Assembly: GCF_028553745.1 (NCBI RefSeq)
Contig: NZ_CP067129.1
Coordinates: 478,501-542,500, forward strand
Length of the DNA stretch: 64,000 nt
Reading direction: 5' to 3'
Origin: Paracoccus seriniphilus
GTDB taxonomy: Bacteria; Pseudomonadota; Alphaproteobacteria; Rhodobacterales; Rhodobacteraceae
Part shown: piece after piece, positions 46,202 through 56,226 of the stretch
How positions within the stretch are numbered: the stretch's first letter is position 1
Layout: each line of letters opens with the position of its first letter
Translations under genes and position numbers: made by a program
Notes under the pieces: model-generated
The model's database searches: none
What the model was told of the DNA's origin: nothing
What the model saw: the letters and a program-made list of their open reading frames with translations, nothing else

Positions 46202-47095
46202 ATGCGCATCATTTTCATGGGCACCCCGGATTTTTCTGTGCCCGCACTGCAGGCTCTGGCCGAAAAACATGAAATCGTTGCTGTATATTCCCAACCTCCG
46301 CGCGCTGCAGGGCGTGGTCAGAAGCCGCGTCCCTCGGCTGTTCACGCGGCGGCGGAAAAGCTGGGCCTGCCGGTGCGCACACCGACGGGGCTGCGTTCGG
46401 TCGAAGCTCAGGCGGAATTTGCCGCGCTGAATGCCGATCTGGCCGTGGTGGTCGCCTATGGGCTGATCCTGCCGCAAGCGGTTCTGGATGCCCCGCGACT
46501 AGGCTGCCTGAATATCCATGCCTCCTTGTTGCCGCGCTGGCGCGGGGCGGCTCCGATCCATCGCGCCATCCTGTCGGGGGATCGCGAAACCGGCGTGGCC
46601 ATCATGCAGATGGATGCCGGACTGGACACCGGTGGCGTGCTTGCGCAGTGCAGCACCCCCATCGGTGCCGAGGAGACCACCGCCGATCTGCATGATCGTC
46701 TGGCTGCAATGGGTGCGGAACTGATCGTGAAGGTGGTCGCGGATCTGCCGATGCAGGCGGTTCCCCAGGTCAGCGAAGGCGTCACCTATGCGCAGAAAAT
46801 CGACAAGGCCGAGGCCCGGATCGACTGGTCGCGGTCCGCAGTCGAGATCGACCGCCAGATTCGTGGTCTGTCGCCCTTTCCCGGTGCCTGGTGTGAAGTT
46901 GCGGGCGAGCGCGTGAAACTGCTGCGCAGCCGTCTTGTCGACGGGAATGGTGCGCCCGGAGAATTGCTTTCGGGATTCCGCGTCGCCTGTGGGCAGGGGG
47001 CGGTAGAAATTCTCGAAGCGCAGCGCGCGGGAAAACGTCCGATGATGGCCGAAGATCTGCTGCGTGGATGGGAACTGCCACAGCGGCTGGGCTAG
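46202..47095 (+). CDS. fmt: Methionyl-tRNA formyltransferase
   Basis: FMT transfers a formyl group from 10-formyl-THF to Met-tRNA(fMet), the start tRNA. The 297-residue protein begins [19 protein letters not shown]. It has the catalytic stretch [20 protein letters not shown], a folate-binding [15 protein letters not shown] segment ([18 protein letters not shown]), and a C-terminal OB-like domain with [16 protein letters not shown] lies upstream of ATG 46202. It follows two deformylase genes, so the window holds both sides of the formylation cycle. Confidence 0.95.
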   Translation: MRIIFMGTPDFSVPALQALAEKHEIVAVYSQPPRAAGRGQKPRPSAVHAAAEKLGLPVRTPTGLRSVEAQAEFAALNADLAVVVAYGLILPQAVLDAPRLGCLNIHASLLPRWRGAAPIHRAILSGDRETGVAIMQMDAGLDTGGVLAQCSTPIGAEETTADLHDRLAAMGAELIVKVVADLPMQAVPQVSEGVTYAQKIDKAEARIDWSRSAVEIDRQIRGLSPFPGAWCEVAGERVKLLRSRLVDGNGAPGELLSGFRVACGQGAVEILEAQRAGKRPMMAEDLLRGWELPQRLG

Positions 47096-47120
47096 GGGCG
47101 GCGCAGGTCGCCCTCCGGCC

Positions 47121-47153
47121 CGCGCAGTGCCGGGGCTTTCCCCGGCCAGCGCG
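47121..47153. repeat. Strong G+C hairpin between convergent fmt and secA
   Basis: An inner 7-bp perfect stem (GCCGGGG/CCCCGGC, loop CTTT) is extended by an outer CGCGC/GCGCG pair across a small internal loop. Neither strand has a T tract, so it is not a classical terminator. It may halt or stabilise both converging transcripts. Confidence 0.5.
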
Positions 47154-47211
47154 GCCGGACCACGTCGCGGGACGCAATCAGGACAGCTTGCCGGTCATTC
47201 CACGGGCGATA

Positions 47212-49929
47212 TCAGATCGCGCCGTGGCAATGCTTGAACTTCTTGCCCGACCCGCAGGGGCAGGGATCGTTGCGTGAAGGATTGCCCCAGGTCGAAGGAT
47301 CGTTCTCGTCGAATCCTTCGATCAGCGGCGTGGGGGCATCGGCATCATCGCTGGATTGCTTGTCCGCGCCATGCTCCATGGTCAGATGCTCTTGCGCCGA
47401 TTTCTGCTGTTCTGCCATCTGGCGCAGCATTTCCTCTCGCTCGGCCTCTGTCAGCGGGCGGATTTGGGCAAGACGCTGGGTGACATCGCCGCGCAGGCTG
47501 TCCAGCAGCATTTCGAACAGCTGGAAGGCTTCGGTCTTGTATTCCGACAGCGGGTCGCGCTGCGCATAGCCACGGAAGCCCACGACCGAGCGCAGATGTT
47601 CCAGCGTAACCAGATGTTCGCGCCATTTCTGGTCGATCATCTGCAGCAGCACCTGCTTCTCGATGGTGCGCATGTTCTCGGCGCCGAAGGCCTCGGCTTT
47701 CTCGGCCATGTATTTGTCGGTGGCTTCCTCGATCCGCTCGCGCATGATCTCCTGGTCGACGCCTTCCTCATCTGCCCATTCCCGCAACGGCAGGTTCATG
47801 TTCAGCTTGTCGCGGACTCCGGCTTTCAGTCCTTCGATATCCCATTGATCAGCATAGGATTTGGGCGGCATGAACTCATCGACCAGATCGTCGATGACCT
47901 GATGGCGCATGTCATCCGCGATATCGCCGACCTCGTCGCTGTCCATGATCTCGCGGCGCTGGCTGAAGATGGCCTTGCGCTGGTCGTTCATGACGTCATC
48001 GAATTTCAGCAATTGCTTGCGGATGTCGAAGTTGCGTCCCTCGACCTTGGCCTGGGCACGTTCCAGCGACTTGTTCACCCAGGGGTGCACGATGGCCTCG
48101 CCTTCCTTCATTCCCAGCGAGGACAGGACCTTGTCCAGACGCTCGGACCCGAAGATGCGCATCAGGTCGTCGTCCAGCGACAGGAAGAACAGCGAACGGC
48201 CCGGGTCGCCCTGGCGACCGGAACGACCGCGCAGCTGATTGTCGATCCGCCGGCTTTCGTGGCGCTCGGTTCCCAGAACGAACAGCCCGCCGGCCTCAAG
48301 CACCTTTTGCTTGTCGGCGGCATGTTCGGCCTCGATGCGGGCGCGCAGTTCGTCGGGATTGGCCTCGGGGTTGGCCTTCAGGGCCTCCATGACCTTGATC
48401 TCGACATTTCCGCCCAGCTGGATGTCGGTGCCGCGCCCTGCCATGTTGGTGGCGATCGTGACGGCGCCGGGCTTGCCGGCATCGGCAACGATCTGGGCCT
48501 CGGCCTCGTGCTGACGGGCGTTCAGGACGTTATGGGGAACGCCATCCTTGGTCAGCAGGGCAGACAGCATCTCGGATTTCTCGATGCTGGTGGTGCCGAC
48601 CAGCGTCGGTTGCCCCTTGGCGTGGGCTTCCTTGATGGCCTCGATGACGGCGGCATATTTCTCGCCAGCGGTGCGATAGACGCGGTCATGTTCATCAATC
48701 CGCTGGATGGGGCGGTTGGTGGGAACCTCGACCACGCCCAGCTTGTAGATTTCCGCGAATTCCTCGGCCTCGGTCGATGCCGTGCCGGTCATGCCTGACA
48801 GTTTTTCGTAAAGGCGGAAATAGTTCTGGAAGGTGACGCTGGCCAGCGTCACGTTCTCAGGCTGGATATCGACGCCTTCCTTGGCCTCGATGGCCTGATG
48901 CAACCCGTCAGAGAGACGACGCCCCTTCATCATCCGGCCGGTGAATTCGTCGATCAGCGCCACTTCGCCGTCGCGGATCATATAGTGCTGATCCTTCTGG
49001 AACAGCTTGTGTGCACGCAGCGCCTGATTGGCGTGATGCACGATGGTGGTGGACTCGGGATCATACAGGGTCTGGCCTTCGGGCAGGATGCCGTCGGCGG
49101 CCAGTTTCTGTTCCAGGAACTCGTTGCCCTCTTCGGTAAAGGTCGCGTTGCGGGCCTTTTCGTCCAGCTTGTAATGTTCTTCGGTCAGCTGCGGGATATA
49201 CTTGTCCAGCGTCAGATAGAGTTCCGAACGGTCCTGTGATGGCCCGGAAATGATCAGCGGCGTGCGGGCCTCGTCGATCAGGATGCTGTCGACCTCATCC
49301 ACGATGGCGTAATGATGGCCGCGCTGCAGCATCTCTTCGACGCTGCCCTTCATGTTGTCGCGCAGATAGTCAAAGCCCAGTTCGTTGTTGGTCGAATAGG
49401 TCACATCGGCCTGATAGGCGACGCGCTTTTCGGATTCGGGCTGAAACGGATAGACGGCACCGCTGGTCATGCCCAGTTGTGTAAAGACCTTGCCCATCCA
49501 TTCCGCGTCACGCCGGGCCAGGTAATCATTCACCGTGACGACATGCACGCCCTTGCCGGTCAGGGCGTTCAGATAGGCGGGGAAGGTCGCGACCAGCGTC
49601 TTGCCCTCACCAGTCTTCATCTCGGCGATATTGCCCTGATGCAGGAAGATGCCGCCCATCAGCTGCGTGTCGAAGGCCCGCAGGCCAAGGGCACGGCGCG
49701 CGCCTTCGCGACAGTTGGCGAAAGCCTCGGGCAGAAGCGAGTCGAGATCCTCTCCTCCGGCGACGCGCTTCTGGAATTCGCGGGTCTTTTCGATCAATGC
49801 CTCGTCGGACAGGGCCTGGAACTCTTCCTCCAGGGCGTTGATCCGCGCAATCAGACCGCGTGTTGATTTCACCTTGCGGTCGTTCGGCGTGCCGAAGACC
49901 TTTTTCGCCAGATTTCCAATGCCGAGCAT
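47212..49929 (-). CDS. secA: Preprotein translocase ATPase SecA
   Basis: SecA drives proteins through SecYEG. The 905-residue protein has Walker [21 protein letters not shown], the DEAD-like motif [34 protein letters not shown], and a C-terminal zinc SEC-C motif [17 protein letters not shown] that binds SecB and phospholipid. The alphaproteobacterial linker with acidic residues lies before it. The ATG at 49929 has AAGGTATT upstream. It is divergent from the parvulin gene, which encodes an exported protein; a shared 204-base regulatory gap lies between them. Confidence 0.97.
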   Translation of the reverse strand: MLGIGNLAKKVFGTPNDRKVKSTRGLIARINALEEEFQALSDEALIEKTREFQKRVAGGEDLDSLLPEAFANCREGARRALGLRAFDTQLMGGIFLHQGNIAEMKTGEGKTLVATFPAYLNALTGKGVHVVTVNDYLARRDAEWMGKVFTQLGMTSGAVYPFQPESEKRVAYQADVTYSTNNELGFDYLRDNMKGSVEEMLQRGHHYAIVDEVDSILIDEARTPLIISGPSQDRSELYLTLDKYIPQLTEEHYKLDEKARNATFTEEGNEFLEQKLAADGILPEGQTLYDPESTTIVHHANQALRAHKLFQKDQHYMIRDGEVALIDEFTGRMMKGRRLSDGLHQAIEAKEGVDIQPENVTLASVTFQNYFRLYEKLSGMTGTASTEAEEFAEIYKLGVVEVPTNRPIQRIDEHDRVYRTAGEKYAAVIEAIKEAHAKGQPTLVGTTSIEKSEMLSALLTKDGVPHNVLNARQHEAEAQIVADAGKPGAVTIATNMAGRGTDIQLGGNVEIKVMEALKANPEANPDELRARIEAEHAADKQKVLEAGGLFVLGTERHESRRIDNQLRGRSGRQGDPGRSLFFLSLDDDLMRIFGSERLDKVLSSLGMKEGEAIVHPWVNKSLERAQAKVEGRNFDIRKQLLKFDDVMNDQRKAIFSQRREIMDSDEVGDIADDMRHQVIDDLVDEFMPPKSYADQWDIEGLKAGVRDKLNMNLPLREWADEEGVDQEIMRERIEEATDKYMAEKAEAFGAENMRTIEKQVLLQMIDQKWREHLVTLEHLRSVVGFRGYAQRDPLSEYKTEAFQLFEMLLDSLRGDVTQRLAQIRPLTEAEREEMLRQMAEQQKSAQEHLTMEHGADKQSSDDADAPTPLIEGFDENDPSTWGNPSRNDPCPCGSGKKFKHCHGAI

Positions 49930-50133
49930 AATACCTTCGCAATCACGTTGTTGGGAAAGCTTGTCAAAGCAGGGCCACTTGCCCGGACCAGCCGCATTGC
50001 CGTATCAGGGGCCTGAACGAAAGCGGCGGCGGCGCCTTCCACGGTTGATTTGGATGTATGCGTCGCCTGCTTCACTGTCAACGCTGGCGGGGTTCCCGAT
50101 CGGGGCTGCGTCGTGATTTGCAAAGGAATTTCC

Positions 50134-50979
50134 ATGCTGAAACCGTCTATTCTGGCCGCTTTCACCCTGATGGCACCGCTGCTGTCGCCCGCAATGGCTG
50201 CAGCACAGGACAAGGGCGCGGATACCGTGGTGGCCACCGTGAACGGTCAGGCGATCACTTTGGGGCAAATGATCGTGATGAAGCAGTCGGTTCAGGATCC
50301 GCAGATGGCGGGGTTGCCGGATCAGGCGCTGTGGGACATGATGCTGGACCAGCTGATCCGTCAGACCGCCGTGGCCGGCACCGGCAAGGAAAACGCCGGC
50401 GTACGTGCCCAGATGGAGCTTCAGCGTCGCAATACCCTTGCAACTGCGGCGGTGACGCAGATTGCCGAGATCGAGCCGACCGAGGACGAAATTCAGTCCA
50501 CCTATGAAAAGATGTTCGGCAGTGTCGAGCCAAGCACCGAGTATTCGGCAGCGCATATCCTGGTCGAGACCGAAGAAGAGGCCAAGGAAATCAAGTCCGA
50601 ACTGGACGGTGGTGCCGATTTCGGAACTCTGGCCGAAGAACGTTCGACCGGCCCCAGCGGGCCCAACAAGGGCGATCTGGGCTGGTTCACGGCCGAGCAG
50701 ATGGTTCCGCCCTTCGCCGAGGCGGTCAAGGCGCTGGACAAGGGAGAGGTGTCGGACCCGGTGAAAACCGATTTCGGCTGGCATGTCATCAAGCTGAACG
50801 ACACGCGGCTGCGCGAAGCACCGACGCTGGACGAGGTGCGTGAGCAGGTCATACAGATGGTCCGCCGCGGCAAGGTCGAAGCTGCCATCGAAAGCATCGT
50901 TGCCGAAGCCAAGATCGAAAAGGTCGAAGGCATCGAACCCGCGATGATGAACGACACCGATCTGCTGGAGGCCGAATGA
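50134..50979 (+). CDS. Parvulin-type peptidyl-prolyl isomerase (PpiC family), periplasmic
   Basis: A 281-residue folding catalyst for exported proteins. Residues 1-26 are a signal peptide (LKPSILAAFTLMAPLLSPAMAAA). A SurA-like N-terminal helical region precedes the rotamase domain (~residues 125-230), which holds AHILVETEEEAKEIKSEL, LAEERSTGPSGPNKGDLGWF and FGWHVIKLND. The ATG at 50134 is preceded by AAAGGA at spacing six, and the longer in-frame start would destroy the signal peptide. It overlaps argJ by four bases. Confidence 0.9.
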   Translation: MLKPSILAAFTLMAPLLSPAMAAAQDKGADTVVATVNGQAITLGQMIVMKQSVQDPQMAGLPDQALWDMMLDQLIRQTAVAGTGKENAGVRAQMELQRRNTLATAAVTQIAEIEPTEDEIQSTYEKMFGSVEPSTEYSAAHILVETEEEAKEIKSELDGGADFGTLAEERSTGPSGPNKGDLGWFTAEQMVPPFAEAVKALDKGEVSDPVKTDFGWHVIKLNDTRLREAPTLDEVREQVIQMVRRGKVEAAIESIVAEAKIEKVEGIEPAMMNDTDLLEAE

Positions 50980-52232
50980 TGGGCAAGGCCGGGCTCGCTG
51001 TTTCTCCGCTTGCACCTGCCGCCTTTCCCGACCTGCCGGTGATCGACGGAGTTGAATTTTCCAGCGCGGCGGCAGGGGTCAAATACCAGGATCGCACAGA
51101 TGTGACCCTGATCCGCATCGCGGCAGGTTCGGCGGTCGCGGGGGCCTTCACGCGGTCGTCCACGCGGGCGGCCTGCGTTCTGGACAATCAGGCCAAACTG
51201 GCCGCCGGCGGTGCAGCGCCCGAGGGTGCGGCCATCATCGTGAATTCGGGCAATGCCAATGCATTCACGGGTGCGCGCGGTCAGGAATCGGTGGATGCCG
51301 TTACGCAGGCAGTCGCGCAGGCGCTGGGGATTGACGCCAATCGGGTGTTTTCTTCGTCGACCGGCGTGATCGGAGAGCCGCTGCCGCATGAGCGGATCGT
51401 GGCTGCGGTTGACGGTCTGGCGCGTGATCTTCGCAAGGATGGTGCTGCCGATGCCGCCCGGGCCATCATGACGACCGACACCTTTCCCAAGGGCGCTTCG
51501 GCCAGCCTTTCGGTCGGTGGCGGCGAAATCCATATCGCGGGGATCGCCAAGGGCTCGGGCATGATCGCACCTGACATGGCGACCATGCTGGTCTATATCT
51601 TCACCGATGCGCGGATCGAGGCCGGTCTGTTGCAGCAGGCCCTGTCGGGCGGGCTGGACAGCAGCTTCAACGCCATCACTGTCGACAGCGATACCTCGAC
51701 CTCGGATGCGCTGATCCTGGCGGCGACCGGGCGCAGTGCAACACCGGAAATCGCCGATCTGGACAGTCCCGCAGGGCAAGCCTTTGTTGAGGCCCTGCAT
51801 GGCGTCATGCGGGAATTGGCACATCTGGTTGTGCGTGACGGCGAGGGCGCCACGAAATTCGTCGAGGTTCAGGTCACCGGTGCAGACAGCACGGAAGATG
51901 CCAGGAAAGTGGCTTTCGCCATTGCGAATTCTCCGCTGGTCAAAACCGCCATCGCCGGTGAGGACGCAAATTGGGGCCGGATCGTCATGGCCGTCGGGAA
52001 ATCCGGTGCCAGGGCGGACAGGGATCTCTTGACCATCCGCTTTGGCGATATGGTTCTGGCCGAGAAGGGCTGGCGTTCCCCGGACTATGATGAAGAGGCG
52101 GCCAGCGCCTACATGAAACAGCAGGAACTGCTGATCGCTGTCGATCTTGGTCTGGGGCAGGGAGCGCAGACCGTCTGGACCTGCGATCTGACGCATGGAT
52201 ATGTGGATATCAATGCGGATTACCGGTCATGA
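50976..52232 (+). CDS. argJ: Bifunctional glutamate N-acetyltransferase / amino-acid acetyltransferase
   Basis: ArgJ recycles the acetyl group from N-acetylornithine to glutamate and can make N-acetylglutamate, in arginine synthesis. The 418-residue precursor is cut at the Ala-Thr bond in GMIAPDMATMLVYIFTDA, where the new N-terminal threonine is the nucleophile. VNSGNANAFTGARG and FSSSTGVIGEPLP are intact. A parvulin and mutT flank it with four-base overlaps on both sides, an order kept in related bacteria. argH lies at 33972. Confidence 0.95.
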   Translation: MMGKAGLAVSPLAPAAFPDLPVIDGVEFSSAAAGVKYQDRTDVTLIRIAAGSAVAGAFTRSSTRAACVLDNQAKLAAGGAAPEGAAIIVNSGNANAFTGARGQESVDAVTQAVAQALGIDANRVFSSSTGVIGEPLPHERIVAAVDGLARDLRKDGAADAARAIMTTDTFPKGASASLSVGGGEIHIAGIAKGSGMIAPDMATMLVYIFTDARIEAGLLQQALSGGLDSSFNAITVDSDTSTSDALILAATGRSATPEIADLDSPAGQAFVEALHGVMRELAHLVVRDGEGATKFVEVQVTGADSTEDARKVAFAIANSPLVKTAIAGEDANWGRIVMAVGKSGARADRDLLTIRFGDMVLAEKGWRSPDYDEEAASAYMKQQELLIAVDLGLGQGAQTVWTCDLTHGYVDINADYRS

Positions 52233-52627
52233 AATCGGTGCTGGTTTCGGCTGTGGCCCTGATTGATGCCGACGGGCGCGTGCTTCTTGCACAGCGCCCG
52301 GAAGGCAAATCCATGGCCGGCATGTGGGAGTTTCCGGGCGGCAAGGTCGAGGTTGGTGAAACGCCGGAAGCGGCCCTGATCCGCGAACTGCAGGAAGAGC
52401 TGGGAATCGAAACCTGGGATTCCTGTCTGGCACCGCTGACCTTTGCCAGCCATCAGTATGACAGTTTTCATCTTCTGATGCCGGTCTTTGCCTGCCGCAG
52501 GTGGAAGGGAATCGTGCGCCCGATGGAGGGACAGACCCTGGCCTGGGTCCATGCCCGGGATTTGCGCAATTACACCATGCCTCCGGCGGATATTCCGCTG
52601 ATCCCGGCCTTGCAGATGTGGCTTTAG
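52229..52627 (+). CDS. mutT: 8-oxo-dGTP diphosphatase MutT
   Basis: MutT removes oxidised dGTP from the nucleotide pool. The 132-residue protein has a full Nudix box, GKVEVGETPEAALIRELQEELG (residues ~36-57), with the RELQEELG core intact. The N-terminus LVSAVALIDADGRVLLAQRPEGK is typical of MutT. Its ATG overlaps the argJ stop by four bases. An intrinsic terminator four bases after the stop ends this unit. Confidence 0.9.
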   Translation: MKSVLVSAVALIDADGRVLLAQRPEGKSMAGMWEFPGGKVEVGETPEAALIRELQEELGIETWDSCLAPLTFASHQYDSFHLLMPVFACRRWKGIVRPMEGQTLAWVHARDLRNYTMPPADIPLIPALQMWL

Positions 52628-52630
52628 GGT

Positions 52631-52659
52631 CGCAGTCAGTTCAGAAACTGCGTTTTTTT
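52631..52659 (+). terminator. Intrinsic terminator after mutT
   Basis: A perfect 6-bp stem (CGCAGT/ACTGCG, loop of 10) is followed by a run of seven T. It begins three bases after the mutT stop and separates the parvulin-argJ-mutT unit from the small ORF downstream. Confidence 0.85.
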
Positions 52660-52728
52660 GGGGCAACTGGCCCGATTGGCGACGTGATTTTTAATCATTT
52701 CATGGAAACTTCATGAACGGAGGGGGAC

Positions 52729-52863
52729 ATGAACATGATTCGCACTATCACGATTGGTCGCTATATCTCGGTTCAGGGATTGTTCGAGGCAGTTGGGCGC
52801 AACGGCAATATCGTCATTCGCGTCGGTGCCCATACATATGAGGGCAAGCCCGTGGCCGGTTAG
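52729..52863 (+). CDS. Small 44-residue protein of unknown function
   Basis: A complete short frame beginning MNMIRTITIGRYISVQGLFE and ending HTYEGKPVAG. The ATG at 52729 sits seven bases after GGAGGGGG, one of the strongest ribosome sites in the window, and codon use looks like the neighbours. The sequence is mostly beta-like, with alternating hydrophobic and polar residues (GNIVIRVGAHTY), and has no signal peptide or membrane segment. It lies between two intrinsic terminators, so it is probably a separate transcript. I do not recognise the family with confidence; I recall similar short proteins in Rhodobacterales but cannot verify this. It is clearly distinct from the antisense infB frame. 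Confidence 0.62.
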   Translation: MNMIRTITIGRYISVQGLFEAVGRNGNIVIRVGAHTYEGKPVAG

Positions 52864-52925
52864 CGCATCCCGGGCCTGGGCTTCAGTTCAGGCCTCATGC
52901 TGGCCAAGCGCCATGTTGGCAGGGA

Positions 52926-52947
52926 AGGCATCACATTCGGGATGCCT
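52926..52947 (+). repeat. Hairpin in the 3' region of the small-protein transcript
   Basis: AGGCATC (52926-52932) and GATGCCT (52941-52947) form a perfect 7-bp stem with an 8-base loop. It lies 62 bases after the small ORF stop and just before the terminator hairpin at 52962. Confidence 0.55.
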
Positions 52948-52961
52948 GCTGATCACAAAAG

Positions 52962-52990
52962 AAAAGGGCGGCCGATTGGCCGCCCTTTTT
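52962..52990. terminator. Bidirectional intrinsic terminator between the small ORF and infB
   Basis: A 12-bp stem (AAAAGGGCGGCC/GGCCGCCCTTTT, loop GATT) with five T on the plus strand and a matching T run on the minus strand (rc of GAAAA). It ends both the plus-strand small unit and the minus-strand infB operon, which stops at 53016. Confidence 0.92.
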
Positions 52991-53015
52991 GTTGTCTGTC
53001 ATTTGCATTGACGGA

Positions 53016-55589
53016 TCAAAGGGTCCGTTCGACCTCTTCGCGTTCGAAGATCTCGATCACGTCATTGGGACGGATGTCTTCATAGTTCTCGAAGGCCATG
53101 CCGCATTCCTGACCCGACTGCACTTCTTTGACTTCGTCCTTGAAGCGTTTCAGGGTTTTCAGCGTGCCTTCATGGATCACCACGTTGTCACGCAGCAGGC
53201 GCACACCGGCGCTGCGACGCGCGACACCTTCGGTTACCAGACAGCCTGCAACCTTGCCGACGCCAGTGACCTTGAAGACTTCGCGGATCTGCGCATAGCC
53301 GATGAAGTTCTCGCGAACTTCGGCCGAAAGCAGGCCCGAGGCCGCTGCCTTGATGTCATCCACCAGGTCATAGATGACCGAGTAATAGCGGATCTCGACA
53401 CCCTTCTGGTTGGCCGAGTTGCGTGCAGGTGCATTGGCACGGACGTTGAAGCCCATGACCGGGGCATTGGAGGCCTCGGCCAATCCGATGTCGGATTCGG
53501 TGATCGCGCCGACGCCATAGTGCAGAACGCGCACACGGACCTCATCATTGCCGACCTTTTCCAGCGCCTGAACGATTGCCTCGGCAGAGCCCTGCACATC
53601 GGCTTTCAGAACCACGGGCAGTTCGGCCACGGTCTGGTCGGCCTTGGCCTTGGCCATCAGCTGTTCCAGCGTCGTTGCCGCACCGGCCGCGGCACGTTTG
53701 TCCTTGGCCTGCTGCATGCGATAATCGGCGATTTCACGGGCCTGCGCCTCGGTCTCGACAACGTTCAGGACATCGCCAGCCTCGGGCGTGCCGTTCAGAC
53801 CCAGAACCTCGACAGGAACCGAGGGGCCGGCCTCTTCGACGCGGTCGCCCTGATCGTTGATCAATGCACGCACCTTGCCCCATTGTTCGCCGACGACAAA
53901 GATGTCGCCGCGACGCAGGGTGCCGTTCTGAACCAGAACGGTCGCGACCGGACCACGTCCGACATCCAGCTGAGCCTCGATCACGGCGCCCTGGGCGGCG
54001 CGGTCGGGATTGGCCTTCAGCTCCAGAATCTCGGCCTGAAGCGCGATGGCTTCCAGCAGCTCATCCAGACCCTTGCCGGTCTTGGCCGAAACTTCGACAT
54101 CCTGAACATCGCCGGACAGTTTCTCGACGATGACTTCCTGATGCAGCAGCGCGGTACGAACCTTGTCGGGATCGGCGTCGGGTTTGTCGACCTTGTTGAT
54201 GGCCACGATCATCGGCACCTTGGCCGCCTTGGCGTGGTTGATGGCCTCGATGGTCTGCGGCATCACGGCGTCATCCGCAGCGACGACCAGAACCACGATA
54301 TCCGTCACATTGGCACCACGTGCCCGCATCGAGGTAAAGGCCGCGTGCCCCGGCGTGTCGAGGAAGGACAGCACCGCACCCGATTCGGTCGTCACCTGAT
54401 AGGCCCCGATATGCTGGGTGATCCCGCCGGCTTCGCCCGACACGACATTGGCCTTGCGGATCGCATCCAGCAAGGAGGTCTTGCCATGGTCGACATGGCC
54501 CATGATCGTGATGATCGGCGGGCGCGGCTTCAGATCTTCAAGCTTGTCCTGAACCTGATCGATGACCTGTTCGACATCGGCGTCGCTGACGCGCACCGCC
54601 TTGTGACCGAATTCCTCGATCACCACCTCGGCGGTATCGGCGTCGATGGACTGGTTCATGGAGACCATCATGCCCATCTTCATCAGCGATTTCACCACAT
54701 CAGCGGCGCGTTCGGCCATGCGGTTGGCCAGTTCCGACACCACGATGGTCTCGGGAAGCTGAACTTCGCGAACCTGCTTTTCGACGCGCTGATTGCCGCC
54801 CATCGCCTTTTGGCGCGCACGCTCTTGCTTGCGCTTCATGGCTGCCATGCTGCGCTGACGGCCACCTTCGCCATTCAGTGCCTGGTTCAGCGACAGTTTG
54901 CCGGAACGGCGATTGTCGTCGCGTGCGCCCTTGCCGCGGCTGTCGCGGTCATTGGCACGGTCAGGACGGTCACGATCGGATTTGCGCGGACCACCGGCGG
55001 CAACGCCCTTGGTTTCGGCACGTGCAGCGGCAGCTTCGATGGCAGCCTGATCGGGTGCCGCAGCCTTGCCGCGTTCGTCCTTCTTGGGCGCTTCCTTCTT
55101 CGGAGCATCCTTCTTGCGCGCGGCCTCTTCGGCTTCGCGGGCGCGGCGGGCCTCTTCTTCGGCCTTGGCCTTCATGGCCTCTTCGCGTTCGCGCTCTTCG
55201 CGTGCCTTGGCTTCGATTTCGGCGCGACGGCGCTGGCGCTCTTCCTCGCGGGCCTTTTCCTGGGCTTCGCGGGCTGCAGCCTCTTCGGCTTCACGGGCCT
55301 TGGCCGCCGCAAGTGCCTTCAGGCGGCGCTCCATCTCGGCTTCGCTAATACCTGCAGGCCGCTTGGAGGGATCGCTGGCATGTTTCGAGACCAGAGGCGA
55401 TTTTGCTTTGTCGACAGCCCCACCCGCCGCAGTGCCCGCCTTGGGGACGACCACCCGCTTGCGCTTGGTCTCCACGACCACACTCTTGGTGCGTCCGTGG
55501 CTGAAACTCTGTTTGACCTGACCCGAGCGGCCGCTGCCGCCGAGGCCCAGGGTCTTCTTTCCGTCTTTGTCGCTCATCTGCGTCTTCAT
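53016..55589 (-). CDS. infB: Translation initiation factor IF-2
   Basis: IF-2 is the GTPase that places fMet-tRNA on the 30S subunit. The 857-residue protein has a long charged N-terminal region rich in Ala, Glu, Lys and Arg (residues ~70-240), then the G domain with [16 protein letters not shown] (G1), DTPGHAAF (G3) and NKVDKPDAD (G4), and the C-terminal fMet-tRNA-binding domains. Its ATG overlaps the ylxR stop as ATGA, which favours 55589; a second start at 55577 (MSDKDG) is possible. It is the last gene of the rimP-nusA-ylxR-infB run. Confidence 0.95.
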   Translation of the reverse strand: MKTQMSDKDGKKTLGLGGSGRSGQVKQSFSHGRTKSVVVETKRKRVVVPKAGTAAGGAVDKAKSPLVSKHASDPSKRPAGISEAEMERRLKALAAAKAREAEEAAAREAQEKAREEERQRRRAEIEAKAREEREREEAMKAKAEEEARRAREAEEAARKKDAPKKEAPKKDERGKAAAPDQAAIEAAAARAETKGVAAGGPRKSDRDRPDRANDRDSRGKGARDDNRRSGKLSLNQALNGEGGRQRSMAAMKRKQERARQKAMGGNQRVEKQVREVQLPETIVVSELANRMAERAADVVKSLMKMGMMVSMNQSIDADTAEVVIEEFGHKAVRVSDADVEQVIDQVQDKLEDLKPRPPIITIMGHVDHGKTSLLDAIRKANVVSGEAGGITQHIGAYQVTTESGAVLSFLDTPGHAAFTSMRARGANVTDIVVLVVAADDAVMPQTIEAINHAKAAKVPMIVAINKVDKPDADPDKVRTALLHQEVIVEKLSGDVQDVEVSAKTGKGLDELLEAIALQAEILELKANPDRAAQGAVIEAQLDVGRGPVATVLVQNGTLRRGDIFVVGEQWGKVRALINDQGDRVEEAGPSVPVEVLGLNGTPEAGDVLNVVETEAQAREIADYRMQQAKDKRAAAGAATTLEQLMAKAKADQTVAELPVVLKADVQGSAEAIVQALEKVGNDEVRVRVLHYGVGAITESDIGLAEASNAPVMGFNVRANAPARNSANQKGVEIRYYSVIYDLVDDIKAAASGLLSAEVRENFIGYAQIREVFKVTGVGKVAGCLVTEGVARRSAGVRLLRDNVVIHEGTLKTLKRFKDEVKEVQSGQECGMAFENYEDIRPNDVIEIFEREEVERTL

Positions 55590-56206
55590 TCCTTCCCGAT
55601 GGCCGTATTACCACCGTCATGCCCGCGCAGACCCGTCAGTCTGCCGGCTTCCAAGATCACCTTGTCCGTCAGGCCACTCGCCGCAAGCGCGCCGTGTATG
55701 ACATGATCACGCCCGAAGGACAAACCCAATTCTGATGCGGTCAGGCAGCCGAACCAGCGTCCGCCCGTGGGCGTCCACAGTTTGCCCTTTCCGCGTTCCG
55801 AGCCGTCGCTGGCCTGAAACAGTACCTTTGCACGGCCTTCTGCCAGCCAGCCTTTGACTTTCTCGAAGCCGGCCACCGCCCGGCCCGATTTCCGGGTGAG
55901 CGAGATCAGTTCCACGACACGTCTGGCAACGCCTGCCTCGACAAGATCCACCAGATCGGCCGGGACCTTCACCTGTGTCTTCGCCGCGCGCGAGAAAAGC
56001 CCCTTCGCGCTGGCCTTTTCAAGGGCCGCACGATCGGCGGCCACCCAGATTCCGCGGCCCGGCAGCTTATGGGCCAGATCGGGCACGATTTCGCCATCGG
56101 GCCCGACAACAAAGCGGATCAGCCCAGCCTTGTGCTGGACCTCTCCGGTCGCGATGCAGCGCCTTTCGGGCTCATCATTGAACTTTCTGCGACCACCTCG
56201 GCTCAA
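55586..56206 (-). CDS. YlxR-family RNA-binding protein with L7Ae-like C-terminal domain
   Basis: A 206-residue protein. The N-terminal ~85 residues match YlxR/DUF448 ([19 protein letters not shown] and the [16 protein letters not shown] segment), a small RNA-binding domain normally encoded between nusA and infB. The C-terminal part, with [38 protein letters not shown], looks like an L7Ae/L30e-type RNA-binding fold. In Bacillus-type genomes these two domains are separate genes (ylxR, ylxQ); here they are one protein, as in other alphaproteobacteria. A role in transcription or ribosome assembly is likely but not demonstrated. Confidence 0.85.
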   Translation of the reverse strand: MSRGGRRKFNDEPERRCIATGEVQHKAGLIRFVVGPDGEIVPDLAHKLPGRGIWVAADRAALEKASAKGLFSRAAKTQVKVPADLVDLVEAGVARRVVELISLTRKSGRAVAGFEKVKGWLAEGRAKVLFQASDGSERGKGKLWTPTGGRWFGCLTASELGLSFGRDHVIHGALAASGLTDKVILEAGRLTGLRGHDGGNTAIGKE

Positions 56207-56226
56207 GCCGGTCAGATCCGGGGCGG

